A DNA stretch of 7,605 bases from an uncultured Pseudomonadota bacterium (GCA_937884235.1 CALGBT010000668.1:1-7605), one strand, 5' to 3'; shown: positions 1 to 6,601, numbered from the stretch's first letter. The notes: generated from the letters alone by a model not told the origin. Program-made: numbers and translations.

Positions 1-132
1 CCCGGCCCTGACCCGAACAGTGCATCCCCCCCCCCGAGCCAGATACCCCTGCCGTAACCGCTGGCCTCCCTTCGTCGGAGGCTGCCAGCGCCCACTGTCA
101 ACGAGGAATTTTCGTTCAATCTCAACTCCCAT
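1..132 (-). CDS. CYTH / triphosphate tunnel metalloenzyme-like protein, N-terminal part
   Basis: Read on the minus strand from ATG at 132, the frame is open to the window edge (44 codons). It begins MGVEIERKFLV, followed by RLRQGYLA and then CTVRVRAG. EIERKFLV at the very N-terminus is the ExExK signature of the CYTH superfamily, and the later RQGYL and TVRVR strands are in the expected order for the start of the beta-tunnel. Family members bind triphosphate and divalent metal in this tunnel; known activities include inorganic tripolyphosphatase and class IV adenylate cyclase. Which one applies here cannot be told from 44 residues. The ATG is preceded by GAGGGG at 143-138 with 5 nt spacing, and the family signature normally starts within a few residues of the N-terminus, so this start is favoured. 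A run of ten G (35-26 on this strand) encodes R-G-G-G and stays in frame. The gene is divergent from the flavoprotein at 279. The C-terminal part lies outside the window. Confidence 0.85.
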   Translation of the reverse strand, partial: MGVEIERKFLVDSGRWQPPTKGGQRLRQGYLARGGGCTVRVRAG

Positions 133-219
133 GGCAACCCCTCTTTGCGCGGTTCCACGACTACAGCCGATGGTCGCACCCCGGATTGCCGAAAGCAACC
201 CTCGGTGACAGCTCACCAA

Positions 220-248
220 TTGAAACCACGGCCACCAGTTACTAACCT
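220..248 (+). promoter_or_regulatory. possible sigma70-type promoter for the flavoprotein gene
   Basis: TTGAAA at 220-225 matches the -35 consensus at five of six bases. A 17-nt spacer separates it from TAACCT at 243-248, which keeps the key T1, A2 and T6 of a -10 hexamer but is otherwise poor. It lies 30 nt upstream of the ATG at 279, so the 5' UTR would be short. This is found by eye only. Confidence 0.3.
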
Positions 249-261
249 CGTCAGCAACTGG
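235..261. repeat. inverted repeat CCAGTT-N15-AACTGG
   Basis: Six-base perfect arms at 235-240 and 256-261 flank 15 nt. The element overlaps the proposed -10 hexamer and ends four bases before the Shine-Dalgarno site at 265-272. It could be an operator or a weak 5' UTR hairpin. Arms this short also arise by chance. Confidence 0.3.
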
Positions 262-278
262 CGCAGGGAGGTCTGGCC

Positions 279-1505
279 ATGGATCACAAGAGTTGGAAAT
301 GCGATGTAGCAGTCATAGGTGGTGGGGCAGCGGGGATGGCCGCGGCGATTCGCGTCCGGCATGTCAAGGAGCACGAGGGATTGCCCTTGTCGGTGGCCCT
401 GTTCGACCCCTCGGCCCTGGGTGGATTGCTCAAGACCGGAGGCAATCGCTTGATTACCGGGCCGGCCAACTCGGTGAAATCGGAGGTTCTGCTTGACGAT
501 TTAAGGAGGGATGTCGAGCGCTACGAGATCCCGGTACTCCCATTTCGCGTGGAAAAGGTCGAGCGCACATTCACTGGCTCCTTCGCACTGACCATCGCCA
601 ATGGCGGCATCGTGGAAGCCGACGCAGTCGTAGTCGCCACCGGTGGCCGCCCCATGAGCAACGAGCTGGACGAACGACAAGACGGAGTCTTTGTGACCTA
701 CCGGGGAGTAAGCTTCCTCGGCAAGCTGATCGAGAAAGCCCAGGCCTACGCCGACGGTCGCCCCATCGCAGTAGTCACCAACCGCAACGTGCGTGCCCTG
801 CTACCGCTCTACTGGAGGTATCGCGCCGATTACCTGTTCCTCGTTCCCGAAGGGCAGGAGTTTGAGTTGAACAATCTCCCCGGAAGCGTTATCGCCTGCA
901 AAGAATGGCGAATCCTCAAGCGTGATGAAAATGCATTCGTACTCTCAGTCGACACTCCAGAGAACGGCTTGATTGAGCCGTGGGCGGGAGCGCTGATGCT
1001 GGACTACGTATCTTTCCAGAAGAGCCCCGTAATGCCGGAGTTCGGCTTCCAAATCGAAGAGCGACTGCCGGGAATTCCGCAGGTAGATGGCTTCCTGGCA
1101 TCGAGTGTGCCGGGACTCTACTTCGCCGGCGACGTCACCTGCCGTTACGCCACGGTAACGTCGGCCATGGCCGATGGTATCTCGGCCGCACTGGGGGCGT
1201 ACGGATACGCTTTCCGGCGGCGATTCGGTGAGAATCCGCCGCTCTTCCAGATGGCAAGTGATGATGACCCCGAGAAGTTCTTCAACCGGGAATTGCCTGT
1301 TCTCCACGAGGATCACGTGCTGCACTGGCTGCAAACACCACCAGCGGGACACCCGCTGGCCAAGGGCGGCAATCACACCCTGCAGGAAGTGGCGACAGAG
1401 ACCAATCACACCCTGGATCAGGTGTACTCGCTGACCTATCAGGCCATCCGCGATCGATACGTCACCATCATCCCCCCGTCTGCCGTGGCCAACCCGGACA
1501 ACTAA
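279..1505 (+). CDS. thioredoxin-reductase-fold FAD protein lacking CxxC and NADPH motifs
   Basis: The 408-residue protein starts at ATG 279 behind AGGGAGGT (265-272, 6 nt spacing). Residues 10-23 (VAVIGGGAAGMAAA) are the Rossmann FAD-binding loop, with acidic D43 ending beta-2 and GG at 48-49. VVVATGG at 117-123 is the ATG motif. LYFAGDV at 280-286, followed by RYATVTSAMADGISAA, matches the C-terminal FAD motif of thioredoxin reductases (GDV..RQ..TA...G..AA). Where those enzymes have the CxxC pair, this protein has VTYRGVSF (139-146) with no cysteine. Where the NADPH GxGxxA motif should be, it has IAVVTNRNVRAL (163-174) with no glycine. Its only cysteines are C8, C207 and C288. Residues about 318-408 form an extension rich in His (EDHVLHW, two NHTL copies). 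FAD binding is well supported. Ordinary NADPH-dependent disulfide reduction is unlikely, and the electron donor and substrate are unknown. The 962-residue secreted-protein gene follows after 123 nt and may share a transcript. Confidence 0.9.
   Translation: MDHKSWKCDVAVIGGGAAGMAAAIRVRHVKEHEGLPLSVALFDPSALGGLLKTGGNRLITGPANSVKSEVLLDDLRRDVERYEIPVLPFRVEKVERTFTGSFALTIANGGIVEADAVVVATGGRPMSNELDERQDGVFVTYRGVSFLGKLIEKAQAYADGRPIAVVTNRNVRALLPLYWRYRADYLFLVPEGQEFELNNLPGSVIACKEWRILKRDENAFVLSVDTPENGLIEPWAGALMLDYVSFQKSPVMPEFGFQIEERLPGIPQVDGFLASSVPGLYFAGDVTCRYATVTSAMADGISAALGAYGYAFRRRFGENPPLFQMASDDDPEKFFNRELPVLHEDHVLHWLQTPPAGHPLAKGGNHTLQEVATETNHTLDQVYSLTYQAIRDRYVTIIPPSAVANPDN
1371..1415 (+). repeat. 12-nt direct repeat AATCACACCCTG, 33-bp period
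   Basis: Exact copies of AATCACACCCTG lie at 1371-1382 and 1404-1415, exactly 11 codons apart and in frame in the flavoprotein tail. They encode NHTLQEV (residues 365-371) and NHTLDQV (376-382). This suggests a small tandem duplication of an 11-residue helical unit in the C-terminal extension. Confidence 0.7.
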
Positions 1506-1616
1506 CACCGGCGGTCGCCAGGGGAACACATCGTCTGGCAACGATTTCCTAACCGAATACGAACTTCCACCGGGGAATGCATTGCTCTACCATGGGGTCC
1601 AGATGGGAAGTCAACC

Positions 1617-1625
1617 GGAGGTGAT
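1617..1625 (+). promoter_or_regulatory. full-length Shine-Dalgarno GGAGGTGAT
   Basis: The nine bases GGAGGTGAT are the complete complement of the usual 16S rRNA 3' tail (AUCACCUCC). Seven nucleotides separate GGAGG from the ATG at 1629. This fixes the start of the 962-residue protein and predicts strong initiation. Confidence 0.8.
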
Positions 1626-1628
1626 CTC

Positions 1629-4517
1629 ATGAGTAGATTCGCGATACGTGGACTGTTGGTGCTTACTCTTGCGCTGGTTGCCACTCCGGCATTGTCGCAG
1701 GACGCCTACTATCAGATCAAGCTGGGCGACCTGACCTTCACCAACGGGTCGCTGCCGGGCCCTGACGAGGAGCGGACGATTTCGTGGCGTCTGACCCACA
1801 ATCTCTACCCGGAGGTCAGAGTTGAAGGGGGTGCGGAGGCCTTTGTTACCGGCGAAATACACTACTGGCAATGGGACATTGACCTGCGGGAGCAAGGAGA
1901 GCTCGTGGTGCGTGCACCGGCTGGTCAGGATGTGGTTGGCGAGTTACGCGTTCCTCGCCTGAATGCGGCCAAACCGGGCCAGGATCGCCTGAGGTTCCGG
2001 CTCTCCCCCAAACAGGCGGGCCCACACGAGGCCGCGTGGCGAGCGGCCCGCCGAGACCACTACCAGCAACTGCTCAACCGCGGCGTCCCGGGGGCCGCCT
2101 GGTTCCGCCATCTTCGTGACCAGGACAAGCCTGTGGCCGGCGCCGAGGAACTTACCCTCGAACAACGGCGGCAACGCTCGGTTGATGATCTGACGGACAC
2201 TTACGACCTCTTCAGCGGCGGGCGGGCGCTCAGCGAGAACCTGCAGTTGGACCGTGTCCTGCTGCCCCGCGGCGGCTCCAAGGAACTGATAGACATCGCC
2301 ACCATCGAAGGTATCACGGTCAACGAGCTGGACTGGACCCCTTTGCTGCCGGCGGAAGCACCTGCAGCGGACCCCCTGGCACGCTTCATCCCGGCTGACC
2401 AGCACGCCCTCTTCTTTCCGACCTTCTCGGCCATGCTGCAGTTGTCTGACGAAGCGGACGGTCTCGGTACTCCCCTGCTGGCACTCTTCGAGGCTCGCTC
2501 CACCGATACCAACGTCAAAGGGCACTACCAGGAGCAACTCTGTCTCTCCATGAGCGGACTCTCACGCCTCTTGGGGCCGAAGCTGGTGCGCAGTGTTGCC
2601 TTCACCGGGTCCGACCCATTCTTGCGTATGGGGTCGGATGTCGCCATCCTCTTCGATGCCAACGGCCCCGAATTGCTCGTCACCCACGTGCGCCGGAAGC
2701 AGGCGGCCGCGGCGGCCGGATTACCGGCGGGTGCGGTTGTCAGCGGAGAGCTTGCTGATATTCCTTACGAAGGAGTCTGCACCCTCGAGCGCCGGGTCTG
2801 TTCCTATCTGGCCCGTCACGGCGACCTGGTCATCGTCACCAATTCGCTGGTACAGCTGCAACGCCTCGCAGAGACGGTCACTGAGAAGCGTGACTCACTG
2901 GGTTCACTGCCTGAATACCGCTTCTTCCGCCACCGCTACCCCCTGGGAGGCGGGGACGAGACCGCCTTCCTGATCCTGCCCGATGCCGCCATCAGGCGCT
3001 GGTGCAGCCCGCAATGGCGCATCGCCGATTCCCGGCGAGTCCGGGCCGCTGCGGTGCTGGCTCACTATCAGGCTGAGCATCTGGCTGCCGTGGCCTCGGG
3101 CAAGGCCCCGATAATCAAGGAAACCGTGATCGGGCCATTGCTGCCCATCGACCAGGGCTACGTATCAAAGACGTGGGGGACGCTGGCCTTCATGACGCCC
3201 ATCGTGGAGTTGGATACCAGGCAGGTGACGGGAGAAGAGGCCGAAGCCTACCGCTGGTTCCGTGACCGCTATCAACGCAACTGGCGCGACTACTTCGACC
3301 CCATCGCCATCCGCTTCAACGTGGATTCCGAAGAACTGGCCATGGACCTTTCAGTGATGCCCCTCATCGCCAACAGCGACTATCGAGAGTTCATTGAGTT
3401 GACTGCCGGCAGCAAGATGGAGACCTACACCGGCGACCCGCACCGGGAGGCGCTCTTCCGCTTCGGTATTGCGCTGAATCCGGATTCGGCACCGGTGCGC
3501 AAGGTGGCCTCGTTCGCCCCCTCCATGGCCCCGGGGTTCTCTGGCAACCTGCTCTCGTGGCTGGGCGACTCGGTGGTCATCTACGGAGATCAGGACCGAT
3601 ACTGGAGGGACCTGGTCCGGGCGGACAAGAAGGACGACTTCCTTGAGCGCAATTTCAACCGGCTACCGGTGGCTCTCCGGATAGCTATTTCGAGCCCCAT
3701 GAAGGCAACCGGGTTCCTGGCTTCAGTACGGGCATTCATTGAGCAAACTGCCCCCAACATGACCATCTGGGAGACGCGCAAGGAGGGCAACTTCTCCTAC
3801 GTCCGCGTTGGTCCAGCCCAGCAATGGGACAAGGATCTTCCGGAGGATCTGGCAGTTTACTACGCCATCGCCGATCAGGCCCTGACGATTACGCTCAATG
3901 AACAGGTACTCAAGCGCTCTCTACGCCGCGCCGAGCAGCGCGCCTCCTCACCGGCCACGGCGCAGCGGATGGATGAGCGGGCCGATGGGTGGCAAGGTGA
4001 GCAACTCGGTTTCCAGGCAACCGACGAGGTACTGAAGTTGCTGGAGGCCGGAGCCAAAGAAGAGCTCCTCCCGGAAATGCAAGCGCGGAGCTTTGGCAAC
4101 CTACCGATTCTCAACCAATGGCGCCAGCTGTTCCCGGAAGAAGACCCAGTGGCAGTGCACGAGCGCCTGTGGTACGTCCGCCTGCTCTGCCCCGGCGGCG
4201 GAGAATACCGCTGGAATGAGCAGTGGAAGACCATGGAGTCTACGGTCTATGGCCATCCTGGCGCGCCTCTCGTTGGCCCGTCGGTGCTGCGGCCGCCGCT
4301 GTCGGAATTCAGCTTCGGCAACTTCGGGCTGACCTTCGCCGACGGCGGGTTGCGGGCGCGCGCCAGCTTTGCGCGCGGTGATGCGAAGCGTAGCTCCTGG
4401 TACCACCGGGTGGTGCTCCACTGGCTGGACCGCTTGCCGGCCAGCGTCCGTACAAGGGGGCGACTGGTTGTTGACATGGCCGGCAATCTGGGTGCGTTGC
4501 TGGTCACAGGCCGCTAG
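1629..4517 (+). CDS. large Sec-exported protein of unknown function (962 aa)
   Basis: The start at 1629 is supported by a full-length Shine-Dalgarno site and by the signal peptide it begins: MSRFAIR, then a hydrophobic core LLVLTLALVA, then PALS before Q24. The expected cleavage is after S23. There is no lipobox cysteine and I see no later membrane segment, so a soluble periplasmic or secreted protein is likely. I do not recognise the family. Features that look conserved are an N-terminal region rich in aromatic and beta-strand residues (about 25-130); RFIPADQHALFFPTF from residue 252; TGSDPFLRMGSDVAILF from 326; a block from 541 containing YRWFRDRY and WRDYFDPIAIRF; and FSFGNFGLTF from 894. 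Five cysteines are scattered through the mature part (LCLSM, GVCTLERRVCSY, RWCSP, LLCPGG). No catalytic motif of a known protease, hydrolase or transporter was found. The gene follows the flavoprotein by 123 nt and ends at TAG 4515-4517, four bases into the 3' end of the convergent kinase gene. The coding call is sure; the function is open. Confidence 0.85.
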   Translation: MSRFAIRGLLVLTLALVATPALSQDAYYQIKLGDLTFTNGSLPGPDEERTISWRLTHNLYPEVRVEGGAEAFVTGEIHYWQWDIDLREQGELVVRAPAGQDVVGELRVPRLNAAKPGQDRLRFRLSPKQAGPHEAAWRAARRDHYQQLLNRGVPGAAWFRHLRDQDKPVAGAEELTLEQRRQRSVDDLTDTYDLFSGGRALSENLQLDRVLLPRGGSKELIDIATIEGITVNELDWTPLLPAEAPAADPLARFIPADQHALFFPTFSAMLQLSDEADGLGTPLLALFEARSTDTNVKGHYQEQLCLSMSGLSRLLGPKLVRSVAFTGSDPFLRMGSDVAILFDANGPELLVTHVRRKQAAAAAGLPAGAVVSGELADIPYEGVCTLERRVCSYLARHGDLVIVTNSLVQLQRLAETVTEKRDSLGSLPEYRFFRHRYPLGGGDETAFLILPDAAIRRWCSPQWRIADSRRVRAAAVLAHYQAEHLAAVASGKAPIIKETVIGPLLPIDQGYVSKTWGTLAFMTPIVELDTRQVTGEEAEAYRWFRDRYQRNWRDYFDPIAIRFNVDSEELAMDLSVMPLIANSDYREFIELTAGSKMETYTGDPHREALFRFGIALNPDSAPVRKVASFAPSMAPGFSGNLLSWLGDSVVIYGDQDRYWRDLVRADKKDDFLERNFNRLPVALRIAISSPMKATGFLASVRAFIEQTAPNMTIWETRKEGNFSYVRVGPAQQWDKDLPEDLAVYYAIADQALTITLNEQVLKRSLRRAEQRASSPATAQRMDERADGWQGEQLGFQATDEVLKLLEAGAKEELLPEMQARSFGNLPILNQWRQLFPEEDPVAVHERLWYVRLLCPGGGEYRWNEQWKTMESTVYGHPGAPLVGPSVLRPPLSEFSFGNFGLTFADGGLRARASFARGDAKRSSWYHRVVLHWLDRLPASVRTRGRLVVDMAGNLGALLVTGR

Positions 4518-5575
4518 TCTCTGGTCGCCTGGCGCGGTAAGAGCAGCACGAATTCGCTCCCCTTCCCCACCTCGCTGTAGAGCCGCACCCGACCCCGGTG
4601 TAACTGGGCAACATGCTTGACGATGGCCAGTCCGAGGCCGGTACCACCTGCCGCACGACTACGCCCCTTGTCGATGCGGTAGAAGCGTTCGAAGATCCGG
4701 TCGTGGTGTTCGGGGGCGATACCGGGGCCGGTATCTTTCACCGCCAGCGCGAGAAGCTGGCCCCGCACTTCAACGGTCACTTTGACCATTCCCCCCGCTT
4801 CGGTGTACCTGATGGCATTGACAACAAGGTTTACCATCGCCTGCTCAAGGAGCAAGGGGTTGCAGAGTGCCCGCTCGCTACTATTCAAATCGAGTTCTAG
4901 CCGGATATCACGCTTTTTGGCAGCCGGGCAACACTGGTTCACCGCCCCCTCGACGATGACCGCGGGAACCGCCGAAGAGAGCTCTGCCGCTCCCTGGGCA
5001 TCGATGTTCTCCAGACGAGTCAGGTCCAACAGGTCCTCGACGATAGCCTGCAGTCTGGTCGCTTGCCGTCCAATCATGTTCAGGAACTCCCGTGCATGTG
5101 CGGGGTCCTCCAGGGCACCGTCTTGCAGCGTCTCCACCGCCCCGCGGATGGTCGTGATAGGGGTCTTGAGCTCGTGCGATACGTTGGCGACAAAGTCCGT
5201 CCGCACCCGCTCCAGTTGTCGCAGGCGCGTAACTTCGTGCAACACAATGAGGGTGGCCACCCGCTGGCCGCCATCACTGAAGATGGGCGTTCCGCGCGCT
5301 AGAAAGTGGCGGTCGCCACCATCCTGGAAGGAGGTTTCACCATCGGTGCTGGTGACAGAATCGCTGGCGCGCCGAACGAAAGTATGGAGCGACGCATGGT
5401 TGACGATCTCCCGCAACACCTTCCCGGTAATCTCGGCTTCGTCGGGAAAGAGGGTGGCCACCGCGGTGGCATTAGAGCGCAGCACGCGGCCTTCCATGTC
5501 AAGGAGCAGAACAGCTTCCTCCATGCTCGATAGGAGCAGTTCGAGGCCCTGCTTCTCGGCGATCACATCCAGCAC
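4514..5575 (-). CDS. phoR: PhoR-like sensor histidine kinase, PAS-HisKA-HATPase part
   Basis: From GTG 5575 the frame gives 353 residues. They hold a PAS-like domain (about 10-120, with AVLLLDMEGRVLRSN), an H-box FVANVSHELKTPITTIRG with phospho-acceptor H134, an N-box (QAMVNLVVNAIRYT, 245-258), a G1 box (DTGPGIAP, 281-288), an F-box (IFERFYRID) and a G2 box (GGTGLGLAIVKHV, 310-322). All catalytic residues are present. H-box, F-box and G2 closely follow PhoR, the kinase that autophosphorylates on His and passes phosphate to PhoB. The same frame continues upstream through TAG 5605-5603 into a two-helix membrane segment. Counting that codon, the whole frame from ATG 5809 is 431 codons with the His at 212, nearly the size and His position of E. 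coli PhoR (431 aa, His213). No good ribosome binding site precedes GTG 5575, so that start is provisional. Natural family-like C-terminus, stop TAG 4516-4514. Confidence 0.9.
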   Translation of the reverse strand: MLDVIAEKQGLELLLSSMEEAVLLLDMEGRVLRSNATAVATLFPDEAEITGKVLREIVNHASLHTFVRRASDSVTSTDGETSFQDGGDRHFLARGTPIFSDGGQRVATLIVLHEVTRLRQLERVRTDFVANVSHELKTPITTIRGAVETLQDGALEDPAHAREFLNMIGRQATRLQAIVEDLLDLTRLENIDAQGAAELSSAVPAVIVEGAVNQCCPAAKKRDIRLELDLNSSERALCNPLLLEQAMVNLVVNAIRYTEAGGMVKVTVEVRGQLLALAVKDTGPGIAPEHHDRIFERFYRIDKGRSRAAGGTGLGLAIVKHVAQLHRGRVRLYSEVGKGSEFVLLLPRQATRD

Positions 5576-5602
5576 GCCGGTCTGCAGTTCCCGGTACCGG
5601 TC

Positions 5603-5605
5603 CTA
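5603..5605 (-). other. in-frame amber (TAG) codon interrupting phoR
   Basis: On the minus strand the codons read L-T-D-A-TAG-D-R-Y-R-E-L-Q-T-G-V. The frame is the same on both sides: 5809 minus 5575 is 234, divisible by three. The codon falls in the linker between transmembrane helix 2 and the PAS domain. One base change would turn it into CAG, GAG, AAG, TGG or similar. It could be a real nonsense mutation, a read or assembly error, or the boundary of a natural two-polypeptide kinase. Confidence 0.85.
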
Positions 5606-5809
5606 GGCATCAGTCAGGTGACCGCGCAGTCGCCGAATGGCGAGGCGCGCCGCCACGGCTGCGACGCTGGCCGCCAGCGCCGCAGTCAACAGTACATCAA
5701 CACGGGTCCCCCCCGGAATGAACACACCGATGGTTCCGCCCGCCGCTGCAGCCAGCCCCACTGACAGGGCGATGACAAAGGTCTGGCGACGCCACTTGCC
5801 GGAAGCCAT
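5603..5809 (-). CDS. phoR: membrane-anchor fragment of PhoR (68 aa, two TM helices)
   Basis: This 68-residue frame starts at ATG 5809, with AAGGAG at 5820-5815 and 5 nt spacing. The Shine-Dalgarno site overlaps the last phoB codons, so translation is probably coupled to phoB. It has a basic start (MASGKWRRQ), a hydrophobic helix at about 10-30, a very short outer loop near PGGTRVD, a second helix at about 38-57, then a basic cytoplasmic stretch (RLAIRRLRGHLTDA) ending at TAG 5605-5603. This is the expected N-terminal architecture of PhoR: two helices with almost no periplasmic domain, no recognisable HAMP, then a PAS linker. The next codons after TAG continue the kinase frame. I therefore read it as the first part of phoR, not an independent gene, although a separately made anchor peptide cannot be excluded. 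Confidence 0.75.
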   Translation of the reverse strand: MASGKWRRQTFVIALSVGLAAAAGGTIGVFIPGGTRVDVLLTAALAASVAAVAARLAIRRLRGHLTDA

Positions 5810-5811
5810 TG

Positions 5812-6498
5812 CTACTCCTTGAACCGATAGCCAATGCCACGTACCGTCTCGATGTTGACACCCGCATCTCCGAGCTTGCGGCGGAGACCCACGATCTGGA
5901 CATCTACGGAGCGGTCGGTAACCGGGTAGTCGTCGCCCTTGACCGCCTCAATGATCTGCGTACGGGTGAAAACCCAGCCCGGGCGGCGAGCAAGGAAATG
6001 GAGGACCCCAAATTCGGTGGCCGTAAGATCGACAGCTTGGCCGGCAACCACCACATGAAAGCGCCTGGGGTCAATAGTGATTTCGTGAATGGCGAAAGGC
6101 TGTTCCGCTGCCTCCAAAGAGGGCTTGTCACGACGCAGAACGGCGCGGATACGGGCCGTCAGTACCCGGGGGGAAAAAGGCTTGGTGATATAGTCGTCGG
6201 CCCCTAGCTCAAGCCCCGTAACAATGTCTATATCCTCGCCTCGGGCCGTCAGCATGACTATGGGGAGGCGGGCAGTTGCTTCCTCCCGACGCAGCATTCG
6301 GCAGACGTCCAGCCCATTGATGCCCGGCAACATCAGGTCGAGGAGCAGCAGGTCATAAATACCCTTGCGGGCCTCGTCAAGGCCTTCCTCACCGGAAGGT
6401 GCGCCAACCACTTCAAACCCCTCCCGGGCGAGGTTGTAGGTGACCAGTTGAAGGATATCAGCCTCGTCCTCGACAACCAGGATCCGATGCGTAGCCAT
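5812..6498 (-). CDS. phoB: PhoB-like OmpR-family response regulator
   Basis: The 228-residue protein starts at ATG 6498 behind GGGAGGT (6510-6504, 5 nt spacing). The receiver domain spans about 5-122, with acidic E10/D11, phospho-acceptor D54 in LLLLDLMLPG, T84 in VMLTARG and K106 in YITKPFSP. The C-terminal winged-helix domain spans about 130-228, with LTATEFGVLHFLARRPG, VFTRTQII, a recognition-helix region TDRSVDVQIVGLRRKLG and the closing wing IETVRGIGYRF. These are all hallmarks of PhoB/OmpR regulators, which dimerise when phosphorylated and bind direct repeats upstream of target promoters. The stop TAG (5814-5812) lies 2 nt before the phoR ATG. The order phoB then phoR, together with the kinase's PhoR-like boxes, supports a phosphate-responsive pair. 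Another OmpR-class stimulus cannot be ruled out without pst genes in view. Confidence 0.92.
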   Translation of the reverse strand: MATHRILVVEDEADILQLVTYNLAREGFEVVGAPSGEEGLDEARKGIYDLLLLDLMLPGINGLDVCRMLRREEATARLPIVMLTARGEDIDIVTGLELGADDYITKPFSPRVLTARIRAVLRRDKPSLEAAEQPFAIHEITIDPRRFHVVVAGQAVDLTATEFGVLHFLARRPGWVFTRTQIIEAVKGDDYPVTDRSVDVQIVGLRRKLGDAGVNIETVRGIGYRFKE

Positions 6499-6527
6499 GG
6501 TAGACCTCCCGCGGGTTCAGCTGCCCG

Positions 6528-6545
6528 ATGGCAACATCATAACAG
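6528..6545 (-). promoter_or_regulatory. possible Pho box upstream of phoB
   Basis: On the minus strand, CTGTTATGATGTTGCCAT forms two 7-base half sites, CTGTTAT and TTGCCAT, separated by 4 nt. The E. coli Pho box is CTGTCAT-N4-CTGTCAY; by eye the half sites match at 6 and 5 of 7 bases. It lies about 30-47 nt upstream of the phoB ATG, as expected for autoregulation. It contains TATGAT (6541-6536), a good -10 hexamer with no clear -35, so binding here might repress unless the real start site lies elsewhere. Confidence 0.35.
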
Positions 6546-6601
6546 CTATCCAGCACAGGGATATGTTAGAAAATGATTAGGCCCCCCCTTGTCGAATGGA
6601 T

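Noticed and set aside
26..35. Frameshift in the homopolymer of the CYTH gene
   Set aside because: A first reading suggested a broken frame, but base-by-base counting gives exactly ten bases and an intact R-G-G-G-C-T-V-R-V-R frame.
20..208. 62-aa plus-strand open frame at the left end
   Set aside because: It is antisense to the CYTH start and rich in Pro and Arg, with no motif.
1161..1174. 14-nt palindrome TCGGCCATGGCCGA
   Set aside because: It lies within conserved flavoprotein codons (SAMADG) and is most simply a by-product of coding sequence and GC bias.
945..1541. 198-aa minus-strand open frame opposite the flavoprotein
   Set aside because: It is antisense to a clearly conserved flavoprotein, with no recognisable motif and no convincing start. 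It is a high-GC shadow frame.
1530..1545. ATCGT-N6-ACGAT followed by TTT as an intrinsic terminator after the flavoprotein
   Set aside because: The stem has only five pairs, is not GC-rich, and is followed by only three T. That is too weak to call.
1944..2537. 197-aa minus-strand open frame opposite the 962-aa gene
   Set aside because: Composition and lack of motifs fit a shadow of the plus-strand gene.
5603..5605. TAG as a pyrrolysine or reassigned codon
   Set aside because: TAG ends phoB, phoR and the 962-aa gene, each at a normal-looking C-terminus, and no pyl gene is in view. Local readthrough remains possible, but code reassignment is not supported here.
4782..5606. 274-aa plus-strand open frame opposite the kinase
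   Set aside because: It is Ser/Arg-rich low-complexity translation antisense to conserved HisKA and HATPase codons, so it is a shadow.
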